A stretch of DNA of 64,000 nt, from the NCBI GenBank assembly GCA_944391085.1, contig CALXSE010000005.1, positions 1-64,000 on the forward strand. Reading direction: 5' to 3'. The notes under the pieces are model-generated. The model made no database searches. It was not told the DNA's origin and saw only the letters and a program-made list of their open reading frames with translations. Both the position numbers and the translations under genes were made by a program. The stretch's first letter is position 1; every line of letters begins with the position of its first letter. The stretch comes from an uncultured Kiritimatiellota bacterium (lineage in GTDB: Bacteria > Verrucomicrobiota > Kiritimatiellia > RFP12 > DVOR01). Below, one piece after another: positions 35,157-43,588 of the stretch.

Positions 35157-35277
35157 CCCTCCCTGCCGGCAGGGCCCGTCCCGGGCGGCCATCGCCCCGG
35201 GCGCACGCTCGCGCCTCTGCGGCAAAAAACGCGCGGATGTGCTATGCTATGCACATCCGTTTACCAAGGAGTTTGGA

Positions 35278-36963
35278 ATGAGCACGATTGCGATTGGGTG
35301 CGACCACGCCGGGGTGGCCCTGAAGGCCAAGATCATCGACTTCCTCAAGGCACGCGGGCACGCGGTCGAGGACATGGGCTCCTTTGACGCGGCCGCCGCC
35401 GACGATTACCCGGACTTCGCCGTCCCCGTCTGCGAGGCCGTCATCGAAGGGCAGGCCGGGCGCGGCATCCTGCTCTGCACCACCGGCATCGGCATGAGCG
35501 TCGTCGCCAACCGCTTCACCGGCGTGCGCGCCGCCATCATCACCGATGAGGCCGTCGCCAAGCTCTCCCGCGAGCACAACGACGCCAACGTCGCCATCCT
35601 TTCGGCGCGCGCGCTCGACGGCGAGGCCGCCCTGCGCGCCCTCGCCCTCTGGCTCGACACCCCCTTCTCCTGCGCCGAGCGCCACGTCCGCCGCCTGGCC
35701 AAGTGCGACCGCGCCGGGCGCCTGGCAGAGGCCTCGCTCCTCGCGCAGGTCGACCCCGAGGTCCACGCCGCCGTCGTCGCCCAGATCCGCCAGGAAGACG
35801 AGACGATCAACCTCATCGCCTCCGAGAACTACACCTCCCCCGCCGTCCGCGAGGCACAGGGCTCCGTCCTCACCAACAAGTACGCCGAGGGCTACCCCGG
35901 GAAGCGCTTCTACAACGGCTGCCTGCCCGTCGACGCCGTCGAGACCCTCGCCATCGAGCGCGTCAAGGCGCTCTTCGGCGCGGAGGCGGCCAACGTCCAG
36001 CCCCACTGCGGCAGCGCCGCCAACATGGCCGTCTACAACGCCTTCCTTCAGCCCGGCGACACCATCCTCTCCATGAGCCTTGACCAGGGCGGGCACCTCA
36101 GCCACGGCTCCCCCGCCAACTTCTCCGGCAGGCTCTACAAAATCGTCCCCTACACCGTGGACAAGGAGACCGAGCGGCTGGACTACGACGCCATCGAGCG
36201 CCTCGCCCTCGAGCACAGGCCCCGCCTCGTCCTCGCCGGCGCCTCCGCCTATCCGCGCGCCATCGACTTCGCCCGCTTCCGCGCCATCGCCGACAAGGTC
36301 GGCGCCTACCTGATGGTCGACATGGCCCACATCGCCGGCCTCGTCGCCGGCGGCGTCCACCCCAGCCCCGTGCCCTACGCCGACTTCGTCACCTCCACCA
36401 CCCACAAGACCCTGCGCGGCCCCCGCGGCGGCCTCATCCTCTGCAAAGAGAAATACATCAAGGACATCAACCGCAGCGTCTTCCCCGGCCTCCAGGGCGG
36501 CCCCCTCGAGAACGTCATCGCCGCCAAGGCCGTCTGCTTCGGCGAATGGCTCCGCCGCGACGCCCACGCCTACGCCCAGCGCGTCGTCGACGACGCCCAG
36601 GCACTCGCCGCCGCCCTTGCCGGGCACGGCTTCCGCCTTGTCTCCGGCGGCACTGACAACCACCTCTTCCTCGTCGACGTCAAGGCCGCCGGCCTCACCG
36701 GCAAGCTCGCGGCCGCCGCCCTTGACGCCGCCGGCATCGTCTGCAACAAGAACACCATCCCTTACGATTCCGAGACCCCCTTCGTCACCTCCGGCATCCG
36801 CGTCGGTACCGCCGCCGTCGCCACCCGCGGCATGGGCCCGGACGAGATGCGTCAAATCGCCGACTGGATCGCCCAGATCCTCCGCGCCCCCGAGGACGCC
36901 GCCCTCGCCGGGCGCGTCCGCGCGGAAGTCAAGGCCCTCGCCGCCCGCTTCCCCGTCCCCTGA
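35278..36963 (+). CDS. RpiB-GlyA fusion: ribose-5-phosphate isomerase B + serine hydroxymethyltransferase
   Basis: 561 residues from ATG 35278 (AAGGAG six bases before). Residues about 1-145 are RpiB: GCDHAG at 7-12, catalytic Cys67 in [28 protein letters not shown]. Residues about 155-560 are full-length Gly[46 protein letters not shown] lysine K377 in [30 protein letters not shown]. One chain thus interconverts Ru5P/R5P and transfers the serine C1 unit to THF. rpiB and glyA are neighbours in many bacteria; here no stop or frameshift separates them. A short linker of about 10 residues joins the halves. Confidence 0.95.
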   Translation: MSTIAIGCDHAGVALKAKIIDFLKARGHAVEDMGSFDAAAADDYPDFAVPVCEAVIEGQAGRGILLCTTGIGMSVVANRFTGVRAAIITDEAVAKLSREHNDANVAILSARALDGEAALRALALWLDTPFSCAERHVRRLAKCDRAGRLAEASLLAQVDPEVHAAVVAQIRQEDETINLIASENYTSPAVREAQGSVLTNKYAEGYPGKRFYNGCLPVDAVETLAIERVKALFGAEAANVQPHCGSAANMAVYNAFLQPGDTILSMSLDQGGHLSHGSPANFSGRLYKIVPYTVDKETERLDYDAIERLALEHRPRLVLAGASAYPRAIDFARFRAIADKVGAYLMVDMAHIAGLVAGGVHPSPVPYADFVTSTTHKTLRGPRGGLILCKEKYIKDINRSVFPGLQGGPLENVIAAKAVCFGEWLRRDAHAYAQRVVDDAQALAAALAGHGFRLVSGGTDNHLFLVDVKAAGLTGKLAAAALDAAGIVCNKNTIPYDSETPFVTSGIRVGTAAVATRGMGPDEMRQIADWIAQILRAPEDAALAGRVRAEVKALAARFPVP

Positions 36964-36971
36964 GGCGCGCG

Positions 36972-37415
36972 ATGGACACCTCCGCCAAGGCCTCCCGCGT
37001 CTCCGCCCTCATGGTCGCCGCCGCCCTCGTCGGCGTGGCCATCGGGTTCCTGTGGGGCAACCTTGGCCGTGAGGCCCGCCTGCCCGGCGACGCCCTGCGC
37101 ACCGACGACGCCTCCGGCCCCTTCAACGTCCCCGTGGCCCCCGCCGAGGCCGACGCCGTCGCCGCCAAGATCACCGGCGGTCGCCTGGGGCTGCTCACCC
37201 AGGCCGTCCAGCACTACTCCCTGCTCAACGCGGGCGCGCCCCCGCCGACCCTCGAGACCCTCGTCGAGGCCGACCTGCTGGGGCGCGAGCTGCTGCGCGA
37301 CGGCTGGGAGCGCCCCTTCCGGTACACCGTCGACCCCAAGACCGGCGCCTATTCCGTCCGCTCCCTCGGCCCAGACGGCAAGCCCTCCGAGGACGACCTG
37401 CCCCCCGCCGACTGA
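36972..37415 (+). CDS. GspG-like protein with a non-prepilin membrane anchor
   Basis: 147 residues. One N-terminal helix (about 10-30, VSALMVAAALVGVAIGFLWG) is followed by a domain like the C-terminal part of T2SS major pseudopilins: GLLTQAVQHYSLLNAG, LRDGWERPFRYTVD and SLGPDGKPSEDDL (the calcium loop region). The G-F-T-L-x-E prepilin peptidase site is absent, so it is probably a membrane-bound relative rather than a pilus subunit. It follows rpiB-glyA by 8 bp and precedes a phosphodiesterase-like gene by 2 bp. Confidence 0.7.
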   Translation: MDTSAKASRVSALMVAAALVGVAIGFLWGNLGREARLPGDALRTDDASGPFNVPVAPAEADAVAAKITGGRLGLLTQAVQHYSLLNAGAPPPTLETLVEADLLGRELLRDGWERPFRYTVDPKTGAYSVRSLGPDGKPSEDDLPPAD

Positions 37416-37417
37416 CC

Positions 37418-38653
37418 ATGCGCAAGCTGCTTGTCCTCAGCGTGGCCGCCTTGGGCGCGGATCTGCTTCGCCGCGCCGGGGTCGGGCGCCTCGCCGGCCT
37501 GCCCGTCCGCCCCCTGGCCCCCGTCTTCCCCGCCGTCACCTGCGTTGCCCAGGCCACGCTCCGCACGGGCCTCGGGCCTGATGGCCACGGCGTCCCCGCC
37601 AACGGCCTTTACCTCCGCGACACTTTCCAGACCCAGTTCTGGTGCCAATCCGCCCGGCTCGTCCACGGCCCCCGCATCTGGGACGCCTTCCGCGCCAAAG
37701 GCGGCCGCGTGGGCCTCTACTTTTTCCAGCAATCCCTCGGCGAGGCCGTGGACGAGCTGGCCTCCCCCGCCCCCATCCACACCCATGGCGGCGGCATGAT
37801 CATGGCCACCTACCAAAAGCCCCCGCGCGTCCTTGGCTGCGACAATCCCGTCAAGCTCTGGCGTTACTGGGGCCCCCTCGCGCATCCCAAGGTCGGCCGC
37901 GGCATCGCCGCCGCCCTTGCCGGGCGCCTTGCCCGCGGGGACGCCCCCGAGCTCCTGCTCGCCTATCTTCCCACCCTGGACTACCAGCTCCAGCGCTTCG
38001 GCGCCGCCCACCCGAAGGTCGAGGCCTCCCTCCGCGAGCTCATCGCCCAGATTGACCTGGTGGCCTGCGCCGCCCGCGCCCAGGGCTATGCCCTCCTCAT
38101 CCTCGGCGACTACGCCATCACCGACGTCTCCGGTACCGTCGCCTTCCCCAACCGCGCCCTCCGCCGCGCCGGGCTCTTCGCCACCCGTCCTGTCCGCGCC
38201 ATGCGCTACCCGGACCTCTACCAAACCCGCGCCCTCGCCCTTTGCGACCACCAGGTGGCCCCCGTCTACTGCGCCGACCCGGCGGCCAAGGAGGAGGCGC
38301 GCCGCGTCCTTGCCGCGCTCCCCGAGGTCGAAGCCGTCCGCGAAGGCGTCGCCGGCGCAGACCTTGAGCTCCTCGCCAGGCCCGGGTGCTGGTTTGCCTG
38401 GCCGTGGTGGGAAGACCCCCGCGAGGCGCCCGACTACGCCACCCACGTCGACATCCACAACAAGCCCGGCTTTGATCCCTGCGAACTCTTCTTCGGCGCG
38501 AATCCCTTCCACTGTTCCGCCGACGTCTCCCGTGTCCGCGGCACCCACGGCCGCGCCGACGCCCCCGTCGCCCTCGCCACAGACCTTGACCTGCCCCCCG
38601 TCCAGGACACCCCCGCCCTTGCCCGCGCCCTTGCCTCCTGGCTCGACGCCTGA
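37418..38653 (+). CDS. Alkaline-phosphatase-superfamily (type I phosphodiesterase-like) protein
   Basis: 411 residues. The opening KLLVLSVAALGADLLRRAGV, the Thr-containing VAQATLRTGLGPDGHGVPAN segment (nucleophile region), TLDYQLQRFG, and LLILGDYAITDV (metal-binding Asp) and HNKPGFDPCELFFG (late His/Asp) fit the type I phosphodiesterase/nucleotide pyrophosphatase family. No signal peptide is obvious, so it is cytoplasmic or non-classically exported. Substrate is unknown. It is the last gene of the rpiB-glyA group and faces the ABC gene convergently. Confidence 0.75.
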   Translation: MRKLLVLSVAALGADLLRRAGVGRLAGLPVRPLAPVFPAVTCVAQATLRTGLGPDGHGVPANGLYLRDTFQTQFWCQSARLVHGPRIWDAFRAKGGRVGLYFFQQSLGEAVDELASPAPIHTHGGGMIMATYQKPPRVLGCDNPVKLWRYWGPLAHPKVGRGIAAALAGRLARGDAPELLLAYLPTLDYQLQRFGAAHPKVEASLRELIAQIDLVACAARAQGYALLILGDYAITDVSGTVAFPNRALRRAGLFATRPVRAMRYPDLYQTRALALCDHQVAPVYCADPAAKEEARRVLAALPEVEAVREGVAGADLELLARPGCWFAWPWWEDPREAPDYATHVDIHNKPGFDPCELFFGANPFHCSADVSRVRGTHGRADAPVALATDLDLPPVQDTPALARALASWLDA

Positions 38654-38844
38654 GCCGCCCCTGGGGTGGGGATGCCGTGCCGCGCCTGCCGCAAGGGCAG
38701 GGGGGCTTTCCCCCTTCCCAAGTTTGGCCCATGGAGGTGCCGGAAGGGGTTGATGCCTATCGCCTCCTGTTCGGGAAGGCCGCCGCGCATGGCGCTTCGG
38801 GCATCACGATGCGCCCAACCCGCCCAACCCGCGCGGCGGCGGAT

Positions 38845-40617
38845 TCAGGGGCGCAGGCCGGCGCCGGCGGCACAGCGCTGGAGCGCGGCATAGCGGCCGT
38901 CGGCGGCGAGGAGCTCGTCGTGTGAGCCGTGTTCGACGATTCGGCCGTCCTCGAGGTAGCAGATTTCGGTGGCGTGGCGGATGGTGGTGAGGCGGTGGGC
39001 GATGATGAGGGTGGTGCGGCCTTGGGCGAGGCGGGCGAGGGCTTCCTGGACGGCGGCCTCGGCGAAGGTGTCGAGCGCGCTGGTGGCTTCGTCGAGGATG
39101 AGGATGGCGGGGTCTTTGAGGAAGACGCGGGCGATGGCGAGGCGCTGGGCCTGGCCGCCGGAAAGGCGGACGCCGTGTTCGCCGACGGGGGTGTCGAGGC
39201 CGTCCGGCCAGAGGTGGAGGGCGTCGGCGAGGTTGGCCTGCGTGAGGGCGTGAAGGAGGGCCTGGTCGTCGGCGCCGGGGCGGCCGAGAAGGAGGTTGTC
39301 GCGGATGGTGCCGTCGAAGAGGAAGGGGCGTTGGGCGACGAGGCCGATGGCGGCGCGGAGATCCCGTTTCGGGATGGTGGCGATGTCGCGGCCATCGAGC
39401 AGGATGCGGCCGGCGGTGGGGGCGTAGAAGCGGGGGATGAGCGCGGCAAGGGTGGATTTGCCGCCGCCGCTTGGGCCGACGAGCGCGCAGACGCCGCCGG
39501 CGGGGATGTCGAGGGCGGGGATGTCGAGGACGTCGCGGGCGGTGCCGGGGTAGCGGAAGCGGAGCCCTTCCACCCGGAAGGCGCCGCGGACGGCGCCAAG
39601 GGGCGCGGCGTCGGCGGAGGGGTCGTCCTCGGGCGGTTGGGCCATGAACTCGCGGAAGCGCCGGTAGCCGACGAGGCCTTGCTGGAACATGTCCAGGAAG
39701 CCGACGATGCGGAGCATGGGGGCGGTGATGTAGCGCGCGTACATGAAGAAGGCGAAGACCTGGGGCAGGGTGGCGGCGTCGCGGGCGACCATCCATGCGC
39801 CGAGGGCGATGTAGAGGAGCGAGTAGCCTTCGAGCAGGAGTTGGGTGCCGGAGAAGAGGGGGGCGTAGAGGGCGGAGACGCGCTCGAAGGACTTGCGGAA
39901 GCGGGCGTTGGCGCGGCGGAAGGCCTGCCTGGCGCGGCGTTCGCCGGTGAAACTCTTGATCTCGCGGATGCCTTGGACGGCGTTTTCGACGTGCGCGGCG
40001 AAGGCGGCGGCCTCGTGGCGGTTCGCGCGCCACATTTGGTGGATCCGGCGCTGGAAGCAGCCGGCGAAGAAGAGGATGAAGGGAACGGGCAGGAGGGACC
40101 AGGCGGCGAGGGGCGGGTTGATCCAGAACATGAAGGCAAAGGCGCCCACGAGCGTGAGGGTGATTTCCAGGAGGGCCTCTGGCAAGAGGTGCGCGGTCGA
40201 GCCGACCATGCGCAGGTCGGAGGTCAGGCGGCTGAGCACCTCGCCGGTCTTGGTGTTGTCGAAATAGGCGAACGGGAGGCGCTGGAGGTGGTCGAAGAAA
40301 TCCCCGCGCAGGGCGGCCTCGATGCGGAAGCCCAGCCATTGGCCGCAGATGGTGCCGCACCATTCCGCGAGGGCGGCCAGGATGGCCAGCGCGGCGAAGG
40401 CGAGCGCCGCGAACCCCGTCGCCCGCAGATCACCCGCGGGGAGATAGATCTGGAAGACGCGCAGGGCCACCGCCGGGATCGCCAGGCGCAACCCCGACTT
40501 CAGCACCAGCGCCGTGAGGTCAAGCGCCAGAAGCGCCTTGTGCGCGCCGTAATGCCCAGCGACCTCGCGAACCCATTGTTTGATCTCGCCCGATGATGTG
40601 CCTTCTTTCCCGTTCAT
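38845..40617 (-). CDS. ABC exporter, fused membrane and ATPase domains (MsbA-like)
   Basis: 590 residues, a half-transporter that dimerises. Membrane domain to about residue 340 with six helices and the LQRLPFAYFDNTKTGEVLSR coupling-helix region; ATPase domain with Walker A GPSGGGKST, Q-loop LVAQRPFLF, signature LSGGQAQRL, Walker B ILILDEATSALD and His-switch IIAHR. It probably flips a lipid or peptide outward. The -10 box lies only 9 bp before the ATG. It stands alone on the minus strand between two plus-strand operons. Confidence 0.93.
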   Translation of the reverse strand: MNGKEGTSSGEIKQWVREVAGHYGAHKALLALDLTALVLKSGLRLAIPAVALRVFQIYLPAGDLRATGFAALAFAALAILAALAEWCGTICGQWLGFRIEAALRGDFFDHLQRLPFAYFDNTKTGEVLSRLTSDLRMVGSTAHLLPEALLEITLTLVGAFAFMFWINPPLAAWSLLPVPFILFFAGCFQRRIHQMWRANRHEAAAFAAHVENAVQGIREIKSFTGERRARQAFRRANARFRKSFERVSALYAPLFSGTQLLLEGYSLLYIALGAWMVARDAATLPQVFAFFMYARYITAPMLRIVGFLDMFQQGLVGYRRFREFMAQPPEDDPSADAAPLGAVRGAFRVEGLRFRYPGTARDVLDIPALDIPAGGVCALVGPSGGGKSTLAALIPRFYAPTAGRILLDGRDIATIPKRDLRAAIGLVAQRPFLFDGTIRDNLLLGRPGADDQALLHALTQANLADALHLWPDGLDTPVGEHGVRLSGGQAQRLAIARVFLKDPAILILDEATSALDTFAEAAVQEALARLAQGRTTLIIAHRLTTIRHATEICYLEDGRIVEHGSHDELLAADGRYAALQRCAAGAGLRP

Positions 40618-40626
40618 AGCGGGGCG

Positions 40627-40635
40627 AGTATAGCA
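40627..40635 (-). promoter_or_regulatory. Extended -10 promoter of the ABC exporter gene
   Basis: On the minus strand TGCTATACT (40635-40627) is a near-perfect extended -10; no good -35 is seen 17 bases upstream. Only nine bases separate it from the ATG at 40617, so the mRNA would start within about three bases of the start codon, i.e. nearly leaderless. Confidence 0.55.
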
Positions 40636-40802
40636 AAATGTTCCCCGGTTTAATAGGAAAAGCTAATCAAATCCAGATTTTTTCCATCGTTTTGGGGTGG
40701 AAAATCGGCCCTTGATGGACAACGCTTCCCCTGTCATTGCCGAGCAACTGCATGGATTTACGGATGTTATGAAATGATTGCGCCGGGGCGCGGGCAGGTG
40801 AA

Positions 40803-40838
40803 AAAGGTCTTGACCAAACGATTAGAAAGGTCTAAACT
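40803..40838 (+). promoter_or_regulatory. Promoter and direct-repeat operator of the heme operon
   Basis: TTGACC (40810-40815), 17-base spacer, TAAACT (40833-40838). AAAGGTCT occurs at 40803-40810 and again at 40826-40833, 23 bases apart, overlapping both promoter elements; a regulator could bind this pair on one face of the helix. No Fur-like GATAATGATTATC box is seen. Confidence 0.55.
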
Positions 40839-40874
40839 ATACGGCGTTTTATTTGTTACATCTAAGGATTGACA

Positions 40875-42233
40875 ATGAAGCCCCCATTCTTCCTCCCGAT
40901 CGAACGCACGGCGTTGCTGGAAAGACTTTCCGCGAAGAGCGCCGCGCCGCATGGCGACATGTCGGCGATGCTGGCGGAGCCGGCGAAGGCCGAGGCGTTG
41001 CAGCGGATTTGGGGCGAGGCCGTGCCGACCGAGGGGCAGCCGCTGATCGTGTATGTTCATGTTCCGTTCTGTGTGAGCCGTTGCGCCTTCTGCGGGTTCT
41101 ATGCCCATCGGACGGACGAGGCGGCGCTGGAGGCGTACACGGGGCGGCTGCTGAAGGAAATCGCCCGGGAGGCGGAGCGGGGCGTCTTCACGAAAAAGCC
41201 GGTGGACGTGGTCTATTTCGGCGGGGGGACGCCGACGGCGCTGAGCGCCGATCAGCTGCGCCGGGTGATCGGTGCGATTTATGAGCGCTTTACCGTCGCG
41301 CCGGACGTGGAGTTCACCGTCGAAGGGCGCATCTTCGCGTTCGACGATGGGCGGGTTCGGGCGTGTCTGGAGTCCGGCGCGACGCGTTTCTCTTTCGGCA
41401 TCCAGAGTTTCCAGACGGAATTGCGGCGGAGCCTCGGGCGCCGGAACAGCCGCGAGGAACTGCTCACACGCCTGGGCGAGATCAAGGGCATCTGCGGCGA
41501 CAAGATCGCGCTGGTGGCCGATCTGATTTACGGGCTGCCGGGGCAGACGCAGGAACAGTGGATGGAGGAGAACGTCAAGACCGTCCACGCCTCGGCGCTC
41601 GACGGCGTGGATCTCTACTCGCTCAAGGTCTTCCCCGGCCTGCCGCTGGCCAAGCGGATGGAGAAGGAGGGGTGGGGCGAGGCGGAGCGCGCGGCGCGCC
41701 ACGCGGCGGCCTGCGACTGGCTGGCCGGGCAGGGCTGGCGGCAGCTCTCCTGCACGCATTGGGGGCGCAACGCCCTGGAGCGCAACCTCTACAACCATTG
41801 GGCCAAGACGGGGGCGGACATCGTGCCCTTCGGCTGCGGCGCGGGCGGGTTCGTCGGCGACCGTTCCTTCATGCAGACGGGCGACCTGGAAGCGTGGGGG
41901 CGAATGGTCGACGCCGGCGAGAAACCCCTTGCCACGGCGATGACCAAACCCGCGAACCACCGCCTGCGCGCCAAACTCTCAGACCAGATGGAGCGCGGCC
42001 TCTTCAATCCCACCGATTTCCCGGACGCCGACTTCTCCCCGCTGCTGGAGAATTGGGAGCAAGCCGGCGTCTGGGTTTCCCTTCCCGACGGCTGCCGCCG
42101 CCTGACCCGCTTGGGTGAGTATTACCAAACGAAACTGTCGTCCCTGCTTGCGGGGTATCTTTTTGCGGGCCGGCCCGACGCCTTCGAGGCGATGCGGGCC
42201 GCCGCCAGGGCGATGAAGCTGGGGGATGCTTAA
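40875..42233 (+). CDS. hutW: HutW/ChuW-like radical SAM heme-degrading enzyme
   Basis: 452 residues from ATG 40875. The 4Fe-4S motif is C66-x3-C70-x2-C73 (CVSRCAFCGFY), preceded by VYVHVPF; YFGGGTPTAL, FSFGIQSFQ and LIYGLPGQT place it in the HemN/HemW class. It differs from HemW in the C-terminal half (CTHWGRNALERNLYNHW, GCGAGGFVGDRSFMQTGD), which fits HutW/ChuW/HmuW, enzymes that open heme anaerobically by SAM-dependent methylation. Context supports this: importer and flavodoxin follow in one operon. HemW-like chaperone or coproporphyrinogen oxidase activity is less likely. Confidence 0.85.
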   Translation: MKPPFFLPIERTALLERLSAKSAAPHGDMSAMLAEPAKAEALQRIWGEAVPTEGQPLIVYVHVPFCVSRCAFCGFYAHRTDEAALEAYTGRLLKEIAREAERGVFTKKPVDVVYFGGGTPTALSADQLRRVIGAIYERFTVAPDVEFTVEGRIFAFDDGRVRACLESGATRFSFGIQSFQTELRRSLGRRNSREELLTRLGEIKGICGDKIALVADLIYGLPGQTQEQWMEENVKTVHASALDGVDLYSLKVFPGLPLAKRMEKEGWGEAERAARHAAACDWLAGQGWRQLSCTHWGRNALERNLYNHWAKTGADIVPFGCGAGGFVGDRSFMQTGDLEAWGRMVDAGEKPLATAMTKPANHRLRAKLSDQMERGLFNPTDFPDADFSPLLENWEQAGVWVSLPDGCRRLTRLGEYYQTKLSSLLAGYLFAGRPDAFEAMRAAARAMKLGDA

Positions 42234-42792
42234 GGTGGCGCCCCTGCGCAAAGGGTTTTACTGGGACACCGAGAGCCTGATCGTCGTGGGGCTCTTCACG
42301 GCGCTGGGCAAGGCGGCCTCGCTCCTCGTGGCCCTGCTGGGCGGGGGGATGAACCCGGTGACGCTGCTGCTGAAGAACGGCATCGCCACGGCGTTGCTGG
42401 TGGTGATGCTGGCGCGGGTGCGGAAGTTCGGCACGCTGATGCTCTACACGCTGGTGGCGCAGGTGGTCTCCTTCCTCATGACGGGGGGCATCATGGTCGG
42501 CACCCTGCCGCTCTACCTGCTGGGTGCGCTCGCTGCGGACGCGCTGATTGCGCTGTGCGGGGGGTATCGCAAGGTGTGGGCGGTGCTGCTGGGGGTGGCG
42601 GTCTACGACGCCTTTGGGCGGGTGCTGGGGCTGGCGATGTCGTTTCTGATGGCGCGCGAGAACGTCGGCATGGTCGGCGTGGGCGCGGCGATCGTGGCCT
42701 TCGGCTACCTGGGGTGCCTCCTGGTGGGGCTGCCCTGCGGGGCCAAATTCGTGAGGGAGCTCCGCCATGCGGGCATTATCCGTGAGCTCTGA
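42226..42792 (+). CDS. ECF transporter S component (MptD/Trep_Strep-like)
   Basis: 188 residues and about 6 membrane helices (SLIVVGLFTALGKAASLLVA; FGTLMLYTLVAQVVSFLMTG; GVGAAIVAFGYLGCLLVGLP). The S component binds the substrate. Its class has no settled ligand; since it is wedged between hutW (8-bp overlap) and the energising T and A subunits, heme or another tetrapyrrole is the natural guess. The start ATG 42226 lies inside the hutW end, so expression is coupled. Confidence 0.78.
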   Translation: MLKVAPLRKGFYWDTESLIVVGLFTALGKAASLLVALLGGGMNPVTLLLKNGIATALLVVMLARVRKFGTLMLYTLVAQVVSFLMTGGIMVGTLPLYLLGALAADALIALCGGYRKVWAVLLGVAVYDAFGRVLGLAMSFLMARENVGMVGVGAAIVAFGYLGCLLVGLPCGAKFVRELRHAGIIREL

Positions 42793-43588
42793 GGCGCTGG
42801 ACATCCGCACGCGGCTGCTGATCTCGCTGGCCGTCTCGGGGGTGTCGATCTACCTGAGCGGCACGGGGCCGCTGCTGGCGCTCGGCGCGGCGACGCTGCT
42901 CTACGTGCTCACCTCGGGGCGTTACAAGGTCATTGCGGTCTCCTACCTGGCCGTCTGCGCGATGATGGCCTTCACGGTGGGCGTGATCGTCGTCTCTTTC
43001 AGGATCGGCGAGTGGCTGGTGGCCGGCACGGCGTGGGAACGCTCGGTGGCGATGCTCAAGCCCGCGATGCTGGGCAACTTCCACACTCCCTTCCTGCGCA
43101 TGATCCCGGCGCTCAACGTCCTGCTCGCCATCGGCCTGGACTTCTCGGTGCAACGCTTCGTGGGGGCGATGAAGAGCCTGCGTCTGCCGCGCGTGGCGTT
43201 GGTGCCGCTGATGGTCTTCTGTCGCTTCGTGCCGGAGTTCGTCGACGTCATCCGCCAGCTGCGCGACGCGGTTCGGATGCGCGGCTTCTCCCTCAGTTTC
43301 GGCGCGGCGCTCCTCCATCCCGTCCAGGCGGTGCGGCTGACGGTGGTGCCGCTGACCGTCCGCACGCTCCGCATGGCCGACCACCTCTCCGTGGCCGCCG
43401 AGATGAAGCGCGTGGGCTACGCCCGGCGTCCCACGCAACTGCTGGCCCTGCGCTTCGGGAAGGCCGACTTCGCGGCGCTCGTGGCCGCGGCGCACATCCT
43501 CGCGGCGCTCTGCGCCTGGCAGGCCCTCATCCCCGCCACGCCCTACGGCCCCCGCGCCGTCCAAACGGAGGAGGCCGCCCATGAGTGA
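42767..43588 (+). CDS. ECF transporter T (EcfT/CbiQ-like) component
   Basis: 273 residues. Hydrophobic N-terminal half with four to five helices, then two cytoplasmic coupling helices with the A-R-G-type signatures: DAVRMRGFSLSF and EMKRVGYARRP. These dock on the ATPases and topple the S component. It overlaps the S gene by 26 bp and the ATPase gene by 8 bp, so the complex is made in fixed ratio. Confidence 0.85.
   Translation: MRALSVSSEALDIRTRLLISLAVSGVSIYLSGTGPLLALGAATLLYVLTSGRYKVIAVSYLAVCAMMAFTVGVIVVSFRIGEWLVAGTAWERSVAMLKPAMLGNFHTPFLRMIPALNVLLAIGLDFSVQRFVGAMKSLRLPRVALVPLMVFCRFVPEFVDVIRQLRDAVRMRGFSLSFGAALLHPVQAVRLTVVPLTVRTLRMADHLSVAAEMKRVGYARRPTQLLALRFGKADFAALVAAAHILAALCAWQALIPATPYGPRAVQTEEAAHE

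Noticed and set aside
35157-35277. Glycine or THF riboswitch in front of the RpiB-GlyA gene
   Set aside because: The spacer is 121 bases, mostly GC-rich with simple palindromes, and shows none of the conserved riboswitch cores.
40875-42233. Coproporphyrinogen dehydrogenase HemN or HemW
   Set aside because: The C-terminal half differs from HemN/HemW and the gene heads an import operon with a flavodoxin, which fits the heme-degrading branch better.
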